A stretch of DNA of 64,000 nucleotides from Prosthecomicrobium sp. N25 (GCF_037203705.1 NZ_JBBCAT010000004.1:62001-126000), one strand, 5' to 3'; positions 1-9,425 are shown, numbered from the stretch's first letter. Notes: generated by a model not told the origin, from the sequence alone. A program made the numbers and translations.

Positions 1-249
1 CTGGAGCAGCACGCGGTGGGGCGAGCCGCGGACCCATTCGTCCCGGGCGGTGTCGATGATGTAGACATTGGCGTAGGGGAAGGCGGAGCCGTCCTGGATG
101 CCGAACTCCTCGAAGGCGAAGTAGGCCCCGTCCGGCGAGAAGCCGATGATGGAGCGCCGCGCCGCGTCGGCGGCCCAGGCGGCAGGTGCCAGGCCGGCGA
201 GGACGGCCAGGGTCGCGGCAAGGCGGACGAGGGCGGACGGGATCGCCAC
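1..249 (-). CDS. DUF2259-family secreted protein (3' end outside window)
   Basis: Only the N-terminal part lies in the window; the gene runs off the left edge. The translation has a signal peptide (hydrophobic LAATLAVLAGLAPAAWA ending in an AWA-ADA cleavage site). It continues with a segment reading IIGFSPDGAYFAFEEFGIQDG and then YANVYIIDT, which I recognise as typical of the predicted secreted DUF2259 family; its function is unknown. I chose the GTG at 249 because GGAGGAG lies eight bases upstream and it places the signal peptide at the start. An in-frame ATG at 300 would add 17 polar residues and lacks such a site. Family assignment is from memory of the motif. Confidence 0.7.
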   Translation of the reverse strand, partial: MAIPSALVRLAATLAVLAGLAPAAWAADAARRSIIGFSPDGAYFAFEEFGIQDGSAFPYANVYIIDTARDEWVRGSPHRVLLQ

Positions 250-398
250 GCGGCAGGCTCCTCCGAGGCGCCGGCAGGCCGGCGGATCGAGCGTGTTCAT
301 ACCAGGATGACGGCAGGAGCATGACGCGGCAAGCGGGCCCGGGCTAGTGTCGCACAGGAAGGACGCGGCGCGGCCGCGCTCAGGGAGTCGAACCGGCG

Positions 399-1646
399 AT
401 GAAGGTGGACGTGATCGTGTTGGGGGCGGGCATGGTCGGGGTGTCGGCCGCGCTCGCGTTGCAGAAGCGTGGCCGGTCGGTGCTGCTGGTCGACCGGGGC
501 GAGCCCGGCGAGGAGACCAGTTTCGGCAATGCCGGCGTCATCGAGCGCGAGGGCTTCGTGCCGGTCGCGTTCCCGCGCAAGCTCAAGGCGCTGCTGCGCT
601 ACGGCCTCAACCTTTCGACCGAGGCGCACTACCACCCCGCCCACCTGCCCAAGGTCGTGCCCTGGCTCATGGCCCTGCGCCGCAACACGGACCTCCCCGG
701 CATCGAGGCCTATGCGGCGGCGAACGACCTCCTGTGCCGGCACGCGGTGGCGGAACATCGGGCGCTCGCCGCGGAGGCCGGGGCGGAGCGCTACTTCCGG
801 CAGGACGGCTGGATCCGGCTCTACCGGTCGGCGGAGAGCTACGCGGAAGCCGGACTCCTGCATCGGCTCGCCGACCAGTACGGCGTCTCCTACCGGGTGC
901 TCGAGCCCGCGGAACTCGCCGCGCTGGAGCCGCATCTGCGCGGGCGCTTCCACAAGGCGGTGCTCTGGCCGGAGAGCGACACGGTGTCCTGGCCGGGCGG
1001 TGTGGTGAAGGCCTATGCGGAACTGTTCCGCCGCCTCGGCGGCAAGGTCGCCCGGGGCGACGCCCGCTCGCTCGCCCGCGCGGGCGACCACTGGACGGTG
1101 CACATCGCCGGCGGATCGGCGGAGGCGCCGCAGGTCGTCGCCGCGCTCGGGGCATGGACGACGGACCTGACGTCCCGCTTGGGCCTGTCCTTCCCGCTGG
1201 TGCCGAAGCGGGGCTACCACATGCATTTCGGCGCGGAGGGCAATGCCGTCCTGACGCGGCCGGTGGTCGACAACGACTACGGCTACGTGCTGACGCCCAT
1301 GGAGCGGGGCATCCGCCTGACGACGGGCATCGAGTTCGCCGACCGCGACGCGCCGCCGACCCCGCGCCAGCTCGAGCGGCTGCGGCCGATCGCGCGGGGA
1401 ATATTCCCGCTCGCCGAGGACCGCGACGCGGCGCCGTGGCTCGGACGCCGGCCGGCGCTGCCGGACTCGCTGCCGGTGATCGGGGCCGCGCCGGGCGTCC
1501 CCGGCCTGTGGCTCGACTTCGGTCACGGCCACCTGGGCTTCACCCAGGGGCCGATCTCCGGACGCCTGCTCGCCGACCTCGTCACCGGGGAGCCGGCGGT
1601 GGTCGATCCGAAGCCGTTCCGGGCCGAGCGCTTCTTCCGCGCCTGA
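399..1646 (+). CDS. FAD-dependent D-amino-acid dehydrogenase/oxidase-like protein (DadA type)
   Basis: This 415-residue protein opens with an FAD dinucleotide-binding fold (VIVLGAGMVGVSAALAL, GxGxxG near residues 9-14). The DadA/DAO signature ETSFGNAGVIE follows near residues 39-49, and the C-terminus has the late FAD contact region around GLWLDFGHGHLGFTQGP. Members of the family oxidatively deaminate D-amino acids or N-substituted glycines with electrons passing to FAD; the substrate cannot be read from the sequence. Length fits the DadA family. It stands alone on the plus strand and converges with the secreted unknown gene ending at 1661. Assignment to the DAO family is secure; the exact substrate is not. 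Confidence 0.85.
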   Translation: MKVDVIVLGAGMVGVSAALALQKRGRSVLLVDRGEPGEETSFGNAGVIEREGFVPVAFPRKLKALLRYGLNLSTEAHYHPAHLPKVVPWLMALRRNTDLPGIEAYAAANDLLCRHAVAEHRALAAEAGAERYFRQDGWIRLYRSAESYAEAGLLHRLADQYGVSYRVLEPAELAALEPHLRGRFHKAVLWPESDTVSWPGGVVKAYAELFRRLGGKVARGDARSLARAGDHWTVHIAGGSAEAPQVVAALGAWTTDLTSRLGLSFPLVPKRGYHMHFGAEGNAVLTRPVVDNDYGYVLTPMERGIRLTTGIEFADRDAPPTPRQLERLRPIARGIFPLAEDRDAAPWLGRRPALPDSLPVIGAAPGVPGLWLDFGHGHLGFTQGPISGRLLADLVTGEPAVVDPKPFRAERFFRA

Positions 1647-1660
1647 GCGGCGCGGCCGGA

Positions 1661-2557
1661 CTATTTCGTCCAGCGCTCGATCGGCAGATCGAGGCGCAGG
1701 ATGCGGGCGATGCTGTTGGTCGGCGTCTTCAGGGTGGCGCGCCAGGCGAAGCTCGTCGGGACCCCGTCCTGCCGGTAGGTCGCGAAGGCCTGCTCCTGGT
1801 GGGTGGACCCCGGCGGGGTGCCGGGGACGAGCCGGGTCACCTCGGCCGCCGGGGTCGCCTCCCAGCTGACGGCGACATGGCCGTAGCCCTTGTCGGGCGG
1901 TTCGATCGAGAAGGACCAGGTGTGCGGTCCCGGCAGGAAGGTCGGGCCGGGCTGGTTCTTCACGGTGCGGTCGATGCGGGCGGTGGAGCCGGGGACCGGC
2001 TGGCCGCGCCCGCCTGCGACGAGGTCGAGCGGGCGGGCGAAGAGCCGGGCGGCGCGGTCGGCGTCGAGGCCCTCGACCGTCTTGCGGATCTGCTCCTCCG
2101 CCGGACCGCCGCCGAGGCCGGACTTGAGCCGCGCGAGGATCTCGGGGCGCTGCTTCGACCAGTTCTCCACCGTGACGGGGCGGCCCTGGCGGTCGAGACG
2201 GAGGTCGAGCGGCAGGTCCAGGACGAGGAGCGGCGCCGCGGCCTCGAGGTTCAGGCCCGGCTCGGCCCCGTCGCGCACGCGGATGTCGCCGACCGTCATG
2301 CGCGCGCGGATCGGCTCGCCCGCGACGGCGTCGAGGATACGGAGCGTCAGCTTGTAGGCGCAGCCGGGGCCCCTGGCCTCGACGCCCGCGGAGGAGAACT
2401 CGGTCGACACGTCGACGTCGAAGGTCTCCTCGTCGCCGGTGTCGGGCAGGTAGGTGAGGGTCCGTTCCTGCGCGGCGGCGGGCGGGATCGCCAGGGCAAG
2501 GAGGACGAGGAGCGCGCCCCCGTAGGAGCGTGACGGCCTGGTCGCGGTGTTCGACAT
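1661..2557 (-). CDS. secreted protein of unknown function
   Basis: A 298-residue protein with an N-terminal signal peptide (SYGGALLVLLALAIPPAAAQE, cleavage after AAA). The mature part looks like a soluble beta-rich periplasmic domain with repeated polar and hydrophobic alternation, and carries a single visible cysteine in the segment GPGCAYKLTL. I do not recognise the family. I preferred the ATG at 2557 because GGGAGAG lies at proper distance upstream and the signal sequence then begins at once; an ATG at 2608 would add 17 residues. It is tail-to-tail with the DadA-like gene and downstream of the Lrp gene on the same strand, about 90 bases apart. Confidence 0.75.
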   Translation of the reverse strand: MSNTATRPSRSYGGALLVLLALAIPPAAAQERTLTYLPDTGDEETFDVDVSTEFSSAGVEARGPGCAYKLTLRILDAVAGEPIRARMTVGDIRVRDGAEPGLNLEAAAPLLVLDLPLDLRLDRQGRPVTVENWSKQRPEILARLKSGLGGGPAEEQIRKTVEGLDADRAARLFARPLDLVAGGRGQPVPGSTARIDRTVKNQPGPTFLPGPHTWSFSIEPPDKGYGHVAVSWEATPAAEVTRLVPGTPPGSTHQEQAFATYRQDGVPTSFAWRATLKTPTNSIARILRLDLPIERWTK

Positions 2558-2647
2558 GGGCGCTCTCCCGGTCGCTGACACCGGCGGAGGATAGCAGAGC
2601 CCCCTCAACCGCGCACACCAGGGAGGACCCGGACCCTTGCGGGGCCG

Positions 2648-3127
2648 TCAGCCCTCGTGGAGCGGCAGGCTCGGCGTGTCCTTCACGGTCGAGACGACGA
2701 TGCGCGACTGGACGTCGGAGACGAGCTGCGAGTTCAGGAGCTTCATGCGCAGGAAGACGTCGTAGGACTTGATGTCGTCGGTGACGACCTTGATCATGTA
2801 GTCGACGGCGCCGGTTATCCTCTCGCAGAGAACCACTTCCGGCCAGCGGTTCACCATCCGGTCGAACTCCGCCATGTTCTCGGTGGAGGGCAAAGCGAGC
2901 TTGACGAAGGTGTAGGAGGCGAAGCCGAGGCCGATCTTCTCGCGGTCGACCAGGGCGGCCACCCGCTTGATGACGCCGGTCTCCTTCAGCCGCTTGATGC
3001 GCCGCCAGCAGGGAGTCTGGCTCATGCCGGCGCGCAGCGCCACCTCGGCGATGGACAGCGAGGCGTCCTCCTGCAGGACGCGGAGGATCCGGATGTCCCC
3101 CGCGTCGAGAAGAATCTGGTCGGTCAT
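2648..3127 (-). CDS. Lrp/AsnC-family transcriptional regulator
   Basis: At 159 residues this has the standard Lrp/AsnC size. The N-terminal helix-turn-helix spans roughly residues 8-60 (DIRILRVLQEDASLSIAEVA, then MSQTPCWRRIKRLKETGVI). The C-terminal RAM ligand-binding domain includes VVLCERITGAVDYMIKVV. These regulators respond to amino acids. The gene is divergent from the indolepyruvate ferredoxin oxidoreductase gene at 3320, with about 190 bases between. Family knowledge says such neighbours often control amino-acid catabolic genes, so I infer it regulates the oxidoreductase in response to an aromatic or branched amino acid. The start at 3127 is followed by MTDQILLDAGD, a normal family N-terminus. 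Confidence 0.9.
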   Translation of the reverse strand: MTDQILLDAGDIRILRVLQEDASLSIAEVALRAGMSQTPCWRRIKRLKETGVIKRVAALVDREKIGLGFASYTFVKLALPSTENMAEFDRMVNRWPEVVLCERITGAVDYMIKVVTDDIKSYDVFLRMKLLNSQLVSDVQSRIVVSTVKDTPSLPLHEG

Positions 3128-3319
3128 GCAGGCCCTTCGAGAAGAATGAATTCGGTCTGATCGATACAGCCGGCAAAATAGCACGGAAATTGTCCACGAA
3201 CCGCAGCATAATTCTTTCAAGCAGCGACTTCGCCGTCGCCGGCGTCGGGAGGGATCCCGGACGGGGCCGCCGGTGTTCGGAGACGGGTGGAGCGCGGGCC
3301 CTGTCGAGGAGGGGTTCGG
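3128..3319. promoter_or_regulatory. divergent promoter region between lrp-type gene and IOR gene
   Basis: This 192-base spacer holds the start regions of two divergent genes and is visibly AT-richer than its surroundings between about 3140 and 3220. A CATAAT hexamer at 3207-3212 could be a -10 for the plus-strand gene, but I see no convincing -35 partner. I infer that the Lrp protein binds here; no clear symmetric operator could be read by eye. Confidence 0.4.
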
Positions 3320-6300
3320 ATGACGCAGCCGTTCGGAAAGATCACGCTCGACGACAAATACGCCCTGGAGACGGGCGCCGCCTACATGACCGGCATCCAG
3401 GCGCTGGTGCGCCTGCCGATGGACCGGATCCGGCTCGACCGCCGGGCCGGCGTGAAGACGGCCGGCTTCGTCTCGGGCTACCGCGGCTCGCCGCTCGGCG
3501 GCTACGACCAGCAGCTCGTCGCCGCCCGCAAGGCGCTCGCCGCCCATGACGTCCACTTCACCCCCGGGGTCAACGAGGAACTCGCCGCCACCGCGGTCTG
3601 GGGCACCCAGAAGGTCGGGCTCGCCGGTCAGGGCTCCACCCACGACGGCGTCTTCGGCATCTGGTACGGCAAGGCCCCGGGCGTCGACCGCTGCGGCGAC
3701 GTCTTCCGGCACGCCAACGCCTCCGGCACGGCCCGTCTCGGCGGCGCGCTCGCGATCGCCGGGGACGACCACCTCGCCAAGTCCTCGACCGTCGCCTGCC
3801 AGTCCGAATTCCACTTCATGGATCTGGAGATCCCGGTCCTCAATCCGGCCGACCTGCAGGACGTCCTCGACTACGGCCTGCACGGGCTCGAGCTGTCGCG
3901 CTTCTCCGGCCTCTGGGTCTCGCTGATCGCCCTCGCGGACACGATGGACAGTTCCGGCATCGTCGAGGTCGGCCTGGACCGCCTCCGCTTCGTGCGCCCG
4001 GAGGGGGCCGATCCGCGCGCGGAGGGCGACGTCAACCGGCCGATCCTGCTGCGCACGCGTCTGGAGACCGAGGCCTCGGTCCGCGAATTGCGCCTCCCGG
4101 CCGCCAAGGCCTATGTCCGGGCCAACGGCCTCGACGGCATCCGCTTCGGCTCGATCCGTCCGCGCATCGGCATCGTGGCGACCGGCAAGGCCTACCGGGA
4201 CCTCCGCCAGGCGCTCGACCTCCTCGGCATCGACGACGCGCGCGCGACCGCCATGGGGCTCGCCATCTACAAGGTGGCGATGAGCTGGCCGATCGAGCCC
4301 GTCGGGATCTCCAACTTCGCGCGCAACCTCGAGACCATGGTGGTGGTCGAGCACAAGCGGCCGCTGATGGAGACCCAGATCAAGGAGCTCCTCTACAACT
4401 GGCCAGACTTCAAGCGCCCGCAGATCTGGGGCAAGACCACGCCGAAGGGCACGCCGTTCCTCTCCGCCATCCGGGAGCTTTCCGCGGCCGAGATCGTGCC
4501 CGCGCTCCTGACCGTGCTGCCGGGCGCGGCCGAAGACGCTGCGATGCGCGCCGCCGCGGAGCGGATCGTCCAGCAGTCCATGTGGGCGCAGGGCCATGCC
4601 ACGGACGCGCGGCGCTCGCCCTATTTCTGCTCGGGCTGCCCGCACTCCACCTCGACCAAGGTGCCGGAGGGGGCCCGGGCGATGCCGGGCATCGGCTGCC
4701 ACGCCATGACGGAGGTGGCCGACCGCACCACGGAAGGTCTCGTCGCCATGGGCGGGGAGGGCGTGCCCTGGGTCGGCGCGCACCGCTTCGCCAAGGACCG
4801 GCACATGTTCGCCAACCTGGGCGACGGCACCTACTACCACTCCGGCTCGCTCGCCATCCGACAGGCGGTCGCCGCCAAGATCCCGATCACCTACAAGATC
4901 CTCTTCAACGACGCGGTGGCGATGACGGGCGGGCAGCCGCACGACGGGCCGCTGAGCGTACCCCAGATCGTCGCCCAGGTGACGGCGGAGGGTGTCGAGA
5001 AGGTGGTCGTCCTGTCGGAGCGGCCGGAGCTCCTCCAGGGCCGGTCGGACCTTCGCGGCGTCGCGGTGCGTCACCGGGACGACCTGATGGAGGTGGAGCG
5101 GGAGCTGCAGACCTATGAGGGCGTCTCGGTCCTCGTCTACGACCAGACCTGCGCGGCCGAGAAGCGGCGGCGGCGGAAGAAGCAGCAGTACGAGGATCCG
5201 GCGCTCCGGCTCTTCATCAACGACCGTGTCTGCGAAGATTGCGGCGACTGCTCGGTCCAGTCCAACTGCGTCTCGGTGGAGCCGATCGAGACCGAGTTCG
5301 GCCGCAAGCGCAAGATCAACCAGTCGAGCTGCAACAAGGACTATTCCTGCGTGAAGGGCTTCTGCCCGTCCTTCGTATGGGTCGAGGGCGGTGGCGTGAA
5401 GCGGGCGCCGCGGACCGGGCCGGACCCGGCGACGCTCGCGCGGGCGCTGCCGATCCCGCTGCAGGCGCCGGTCGACCGGACCGTCAACCTGTCGATCACC
5501 GGCATCGGCGGCATGGGGGTCACGACCGTCGGGGCGGTGCTCGCCATGGCGGCGCATGTGGACGGCCTGAACACCCTGACGCTCGACATGACCGGCCTCG
5601 CCCAGAAGGGCGGGCCCGTGACCTCCTACGTGCGGTTCGCGCGCGGCGGGGCGCCGATCGAGGGGCCGCGGGTGCCGCCGGCCTCGCTGGATGTGCTCAT
5701 CGCGTCCGACATGCTGGTGGCGGCCGGGGCCGAGACCCTGACGGTGATGTCGCCGGAGCGGACCGCGACGGTCGCCAACGGCCGGGTCGCGCCGACGGCG
5801 GAGTTCGTGCTGAAGCAGGTGCAGAGCTTCGAGGCGGCGCGTCTCGCCCGGGCCTTGCGCGAGGCCTCGCGCAGCTACGCGGAGTTCAACGCCGCCGGCA
5901 TTGCCGAGAAGCTCTTCGGCGACGCCATCTACGCCAACATGATGCTGGTCGGCCATGCCCTGCAGCAGGGGCTCCTGCCGGTGTCGATCGAGGCCCTGGA
6001 GACGGCCGTGCGGCTCAACGGCGCCTCCGTCGGGCAGAATCTGCAGGCGCTCCACGCGGGGCGGCTGATGGCCGGCGCTCCGGAGACGCTCCTCGCCCTG
6101 GTGGCGCCGGAGCGGACCGTGACGGAGCGGACGCTCGACGAGCGGATCGCGTTCCTGGCGGCGGAACTGACGGCCTACCAGGATGCCGCCTACGCGCAGC
6201 GCTTCACCGACCTGGTCGGCCGGGTGCGTGGGGCGGAAGCGGCGCTCGGCGGCGGGTCGGACCGGTTGACCCGGGCTGTCGCCGAAAACCTCTACCGGGT

Positions 6301-6796
6301 GATGGCGATCAAGGACGAGTACGAGGTCGCCCGGCTCTACGCCGACCCGGCCTTCGAGGCGAAGCTCGCCGAGCAGTTCGAGGGCGTCGACAAGATCAAG
6401 ATCATGCTGGCGCCGCCGATGCTCTCGCGCATGGACCCGGCGACCGGCCGGCCCCGCAAGATGGCGTTCGGGCCGTGGGTCTTTACGGCGTTCCGGGTGC
6501 TGGCGGGGCTGAAGGGCCTGCGCGGCGGCGCGCTCGACCTGTTCGGGCGCACCCACGAGCGCCGGGCGGAGCGGGCCCTCCGGGACCGGTATGTCGCCGA
6601 CGTCGAGGCGCTCATCGCCGGGCTCCGCCCGGACCGGCTGGCGCTGGCGGTCGAGATCGCGCGGGTGCCGGAGGGGGCGAAGGGCTACGGGCCGGTCAAG
6701 GAGGCCAACATGGCGCGGGCGGCGGCCCGGCGCGAAGGGCTCCTGGCGCGCTGGGAGGCTTCGGACGCCCGTGCGCTGCCGGCCGCGGCCGAGTGA
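3320..6796 (+). CDS. fused indolepyruvate ferredoxin oxidoreductase
   Basis: This 1158-residue protein matches the fused (alpha plus beta/gamma) aerobic form of indolepyruvate:ferredoxin oxidoreductase, which oxidatively decarboxylates aryl 2-oxo acids from aromatic amino-acid transamination to acyl-CoA. The N-terminal part (GFVSGYRGSPLGGYD) is the pyrimidine-binding domain. A thiamine-diphosphate region follows (CSGCPHSTST, then ANLGDGTYYHSGSLAIRQA). A cysteine-rich stretch near residues 640-690 (CEDCGDC, SSCNKDYSCVKGFCPSF) fits Fe-S ligands, and the C-terminal gamma domain starts at GIGGMGVTTVGAVL. The ATG at 3320 has GAGGAGG upstream. An upstream in-frame ATG at 3287 is less likely. Divergent Lrp regulator. 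Confidence 0.93.
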   Translation: MTQPFGKITLDDKYALETGAAYMTGIQALVRLPMDRIRLDRRAGVKTAGFVSGYRGSPLGGYDQQLVAARKALAAHDVHFTPGVNEELAATAVWGTQKVGLAGQGSTHDGVFGIWYGKAPGVDRCGDVFRHANASGTARLGGALAIAGDDHLAKSSTVACQSEFHFMDLEIPVLNPADLQDVLDYGLHGLELSRFSGLWVSLIALADTMDSSGIVEVGLDRLRFVRPEGADPRAEGDVNRPILLRTRLETEASVRELRLPAAKAYVRANGLDGIRFGSIRPRIGIVATGKAYRDLRQALDLLGIDDARATAMGLAIYKVAMSWPIEPVGISNFARNLETMVVVEHKRPLMETQIKELLYNWPDFKRPQIWGKTTPKGTPFLSAIRELSAAEIVPALLTVLPGAAEDAAMRAAAERIVQQSMWAQGHATDARRSPYFCSGCPHSTSTKVPEGARAMPGIGCHAMTEVADRTTEGLVAMGGEGVPWVGAHRFAKDRHMFANLGDGTYYHSGSLAIRQAVAAKIPITYKILFNDAVAMTGGQPHDGPLSVPQIVAQVTAEGVEKVVVLSERPELLQGRSDLRGVAVRHRDDLMEVERELQTYEGVSVLVYDQTCAAEKRRRRKKQQYEDPALRLFINDRVCEDCGDCSVQSNCVSVEPIETEFGRKRKINQSSCNKDYSCVKGFCPSFVWVEGGGVKRAPRTGPDPATLARALPIPLQAPVDRTVNLSITGIGGMGVTTVGAVLAMAAHVDGLNTLTLDMTGLAQKGGPVTSYVRFARGGAPIEGPRVPPASLDVLIASDMLVAAGAETLTVMSPERTATVANGRVAPTAEFVLKQVQSFEAARLARALREASRSYAEFNAAGIAEKLFGDAIYANMMLVGHALQQGLLPVSIEALETAVRLNGASVGQNLQALHAGRLMAGAPETLLALVAPERTVTERTLDERIAFLAAELTAYQDAAYAQRFTDLVGRVRGAEAALGGGSDRLTRAVAENLYRVMAIKDEYEVARLYADPAFEAKLAEQFEGVDKIKIMLAPPMLSRMDPATGRPRKMAFGPWVFTAFRVLAGLKGLRGGALDLFGRTHERRAERALRDRYVADVEALIAGLRPDRLALAVEIARVPEGAKGYGPVKEANMARAAARREGLLARWEASDARALPAAAE

Positions 6797-6826
6797 GCCT
6801 CCGCCCTCGCTACGGGCCGGCGCCGA

Positions 6827-7858
6827 TCAGGTCGCGCTGAACTGCTGGCGCCAGGCCGGGACCAGGTCGCCCTGTGCGGGGCGGGCCTCGTAGACGCCGC
6901 GGGCGATCGCCCGGGCGAGCACGTCCGCGGCGCCGATGCCGAGCCGGACGAGGTCGGGCAGGCCGCCGGTCAGCATCCGGCGCCCGGTCGCCAGCGCGAA
7001 GACGAGATCGCCGTCGAAGGGCGTATGGGCCGGGAAGAGCGCCCGGGCGAGACCGTCGTGCGCCATCACGGCCACGCGCTTCGCCTCCGACTTGGTCAGG
7101 ACCGCGTCGGTCGCCACGATCGCGATGGTGGTGTTGCCGCCGACCACGGGCGCGTCGCCGGCAGCGCCCTTCAGGCGCGGGATCGCGGCGTCGGGCGGCA
7201 TGGGCGCGGGCAGGCCGAAGCCGCCGAACTCGGCGCCGATCTCGAAGGGCGCGGCCCAGAAATGGCCGGTGTCGCCGACGGTCGCCGAGCCGACGGCGTT
7301 GACGGCGACGAGGGCGGCCACGGTGACGCCGTTCGGCAGCAGGAGCGAGGCGGAGCCGAGCCCGCCCTTCAGGGTGGCGGTGGTGGCGCCCAGGCCGGCG
7401 CCGTTGGAGCCGAGGCCGAGGTGCTCCGCGGTGGCGGCGACGGCGGCGCGGTAGCCGAGTTCGCGGTAGGGCGGGTGGCGGGCCCAGTCCTTGTTGCCGC
7501 CGTTGAGCAGGTCAAACAGGATCGCGCCGGGCACGATCGGCACCCGCACGTCGCCGACCGCGAAGCCGCGGCCCTGCTCGCGCAGGAAGGCCTGCACGCC
7601 GCCCGAGGCATCGAGCCCGAAGGCGGAGCCGCCGGAGAGGACCAGGGCGTCGACCCGGTCGACGGTCTGCTCGGGGGCGAGGAGGTCCGTGTCGCGCGTG
7701 CCGGGCGCGCCGCCCATCACGTGGACCGAGGCGACCGCGGGCTCGTCGGGGATGACGACGGTGACGCCCGACTTCAGGCGCAGGTCGCCGGCGTTGCCGA
7801 CGGCGAGGCCCGCGACGTCGACGATCGAATTGTGGGGTCCGGCGCGGCGCTCGCTCAT
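6827..7858 (-). CDS. P1-family peptidase (DmpA/S58 type)
   Basis: A 343-residue protein of the DmpA-like self-cleaving N-terminal-nucleophile peptidase family, whose members act as L-aminopeptidase/D-esterases. Visible landmarks are the N-terminal IVDVAGLAVGNA, the GG-rich LVLSGGSAFGLDASGG near residue 75, and GLGATTATLKGGLGSAS around residue 165, where the family's nucleophile Ser/Thr and autocleavage site are expected. The C-terminal part has VGGNTTIAIVATDAVLTKSEAKRVA, also typical. No signal peptide is seen, so it should be cytoplasmic. It converges with the IOR gene, with 30 bases between, and is unlinked to an obvious operon. The physiological substrate is not predictable. Confidence 0.88.
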   Translation of the reverse strand: MSERRAGPHNSIVDVAGLAVGNAGDLRLKSGVTVVIPDEPAVASVHVMGGAPGTRDTDLLAPEQTVDRVDALVLSGGSAFGLDASGGVQAFLREQGRGFAVGDVRVPIVPGAILFDLLNGGNKDWARHPPYRELGYRAAVAATAEHLGLGSNGAGLGATTATLKGGLGSASLLLPNGVTVAALVAVNAVGSATVGDTGHFWAAPFEIGAEFGGFGLPAPMPPDAAIPRLKGAAGDAPVVGGNTTIAIVATDAVLTKSEAKRVAVMAHDGLARALFPAHTPFDGDLVFALATGRRMLTGGLPDLVRLGIGAADVLARAIARGVYEARPAQGDLVPAWRQQFSAT

Positions 7859-8019
7859 GGATCAGGCCCGGGTCCCCGTCGGAAACCGGACGGGATCCGG
7901 CGCCCTCGCGATCCAAGCCCGGGTCGAATGCTGCACCAGCCGGTTCATCGGCACCTCCATCGAGTCAGAAGGATAGCAGGTTCGCGCCGGGCCCTCGACC
8001 CCTCGGCCGGGCGGCCCGC

Positions 8020-8053
8020 AAACGAAAGCCGCCGCGGATCGCTCCGCGGCGGC
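8020..8053 (-). terminator. rho-independent terminator after livK
   Basis: A perfect 11-bp stem (GCCGCCGCGGA with its complement) closes a four-base loop at 8028-8053. Read on the minus strand the loop is GCGA, a GNRA tetraloop, and the stem is followed by a T-rich tail (TTTCGTTT). It lies 33 bases past the livK stop codon. Confidence 0.85.
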
Positions 8054-8085
8054 TCGGATGGTCCGGAGCCTTTCGGCTCGAGGGA

Positions 8086-9204
8086 TCACTTGTTCTGGAA
8101 GTAGCTGATCTTGCCGTCCGGACCCTTGTTCCACGTGTACATCACGTAGTCCACGGTCGTGCGGTCGCCCTTCTTGTCGTAGGAGATGTCGCCGAGGACG
8201 GTCTTGAAGGTCATGCCAGAATGCATGACTTCGGCCATCTTCTTCGGATCGAGCGAGTTCGCCTTCTCGGCGGCCTGCTTCATGATCTGGACGGCGGCGT
8301 AGGAGTAGAGAGTGTAGGCCTGCGGCTCGAAGTTCTTGGCGCGGAACTTCGCCACCACGTCCTTGGCGGCCGGGTTGTCGCGCGGATCCGGGCCGAAGGA
8401 CATGAGGGTGCCGATCACGCCGTCGCCGCCGATGGTGGCGAACTCGTTGTCGGTGATGCCGTCGCCGGACATCATCACGGTCTTCAGGCCCTGGTCGCGC
8501 ATCTGGCGCACGATCAGGCCGCCCTCGGTGTGGAGGCCGCCCCACATCAGGATGTCGGCGCCCGAGGCCTTGATCTTGGAGACGAGGGCCGAATAGTCCT
8601 TCTCGCCGGTGTTCACGCCTTCGTAGAGGACTTCCTTGATGCCGGCGGCGTTCATGAAGCCCTTGGCGGCGTCGGCGAGGCCCTGGCCGTAGGTCGTCTT
8701 GTCATGGACGACGGCGATCTTCTTGCCCTTGAGGTTGGAGACCGCGTAGTCGGACCAGAGCTTGCCCTGCTGGTCGTCACGGCCGCAGGTGCGGAAGATG
8801 TTCCAGAGGCCGCGCTCGGTGATCTTCGGGTTGGTCGCCGACGGGGTGATGGCGAGCAGGCCGTTCTCGGCGTAGACCTCCGAGGCGGGCATCGTGACGC
8901 CCGAGTTGAAGTGGCCGACGACCAGCTTGACGCCGTCGCCGACGAACTTGTTGGCGACCGAGACGCCCTGCTTCGGGTCGGACACGTCGTCGCCGACCGA
9001 GAGAACGATCTTCTGCCCGAGGATGCCGCCGGCGGCGTTGATGTCCTCGACCGCCTGCTCGGTGCCGTTCTTCAGCTGCGCGCCGAAGGCCGCGTTCGGA
9101 CCCGTGATCGGACCGGCGACGCCCATCTTGATCTGCGCGCTGGCGGCGCCGGCGAAGACGAAGGAGGCGGCCAGTACGGTGCTGGCCAACCAGATTTTCT
9201 TCAT
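8086..9204 (-). CDS. livK: branched-chain amino-acid ABC transporter substrate-binding protein
   Basis: The 372-residue product begins with a clear Sec signal peptide (MKKIWLASTVLAASFVFAGAASA, cleaved before QIKMG). The mature protein has the type I periplasmic binding fold of LivK/LivJ: GVAGPITGPNAAFGAQLKNG at the start, then AVVHDKTTYGQGLADAA and YSALVSKIKASGADILMWGG. It should deliver leucine, isoleucine or valine (or a related amide or amino acid) to the LivHMGF membrane complex encoded just upstream. GGAGAGGAG precedes the ATG at 9204. It is the last gene of the minus-strand transport cluster, separated from the DUF6867-like gene by 262 bases, and is followed by a strong terminator. It may have its own promoter. 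Confidence 0.93.
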   Translation of the reverse strand: MKKIWLASTVLAASFVFAGAASAQIKMGVAGPITGPNAAFGAQLKNGTEQAVEDINAAGGILGQKIVLSVGDDVSDPKQGVSVANKFVGDGVKLVVGHFNSGVTMPASEVYAENGLLAITPSATNPKITERGLWNIFRTCGRDDQQGKLWSDYAVSNLKGKKIAVVHDKTTYGQGLADAAKGFMNAAGIKEVLYEGVNTGEKDYSALVSKIKASGADILMWGGLHTEGGLIVRQMRDQGLKTVMMSGDGITDNEFATIGGDGVIGTLMSFGPDPRDNPAAKDVVAKFRAKNFEPQAYTLYSYAAVQIMKQAAEKANSLDPKKMAEVMHSGMTFKTVLGDISYDKKGDRTTVDYVMYTWNKGPDGKISYFQNK

Positions 9205-9425
9205 GGGGATGCTCCTCTCCAGAGTGTTCGAGCCGTGCCGGCACCGTTGGATCCCGGTTGTTCCGCAAGGCCCTCTGCGTTCGATGTCATCCGGCCGCGG
9301 GCACGGAGACGCCGCGCCCGACCGCCGGTTCCATCCCGGGGGATATCCGCCGGCCCCCCAGCCGGCGGGCGCCAACCCGTCGAGGCGAGATCCTTGCCCG
9401 AAAACAACGAGTTGTCACCCGAAAT

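Noticed and set aside
297..3209. A 970-residue minus-strand frame spanning the DadA-like and secreted genes
   Set aside because: It overlaps genes with recognisable motifs on other frames and has the low-complexity Arg/Pro/Ala composition of an antisense frame.
2648..6556. A 1302-residue reading frame on the minus strand across the IOR gene
   Set aside because: Only its last part is a real gene (the Lrp regulator); the rest is antisense to IOR, arginine- and histidine-rich and typical of GC-rich shadow frames.
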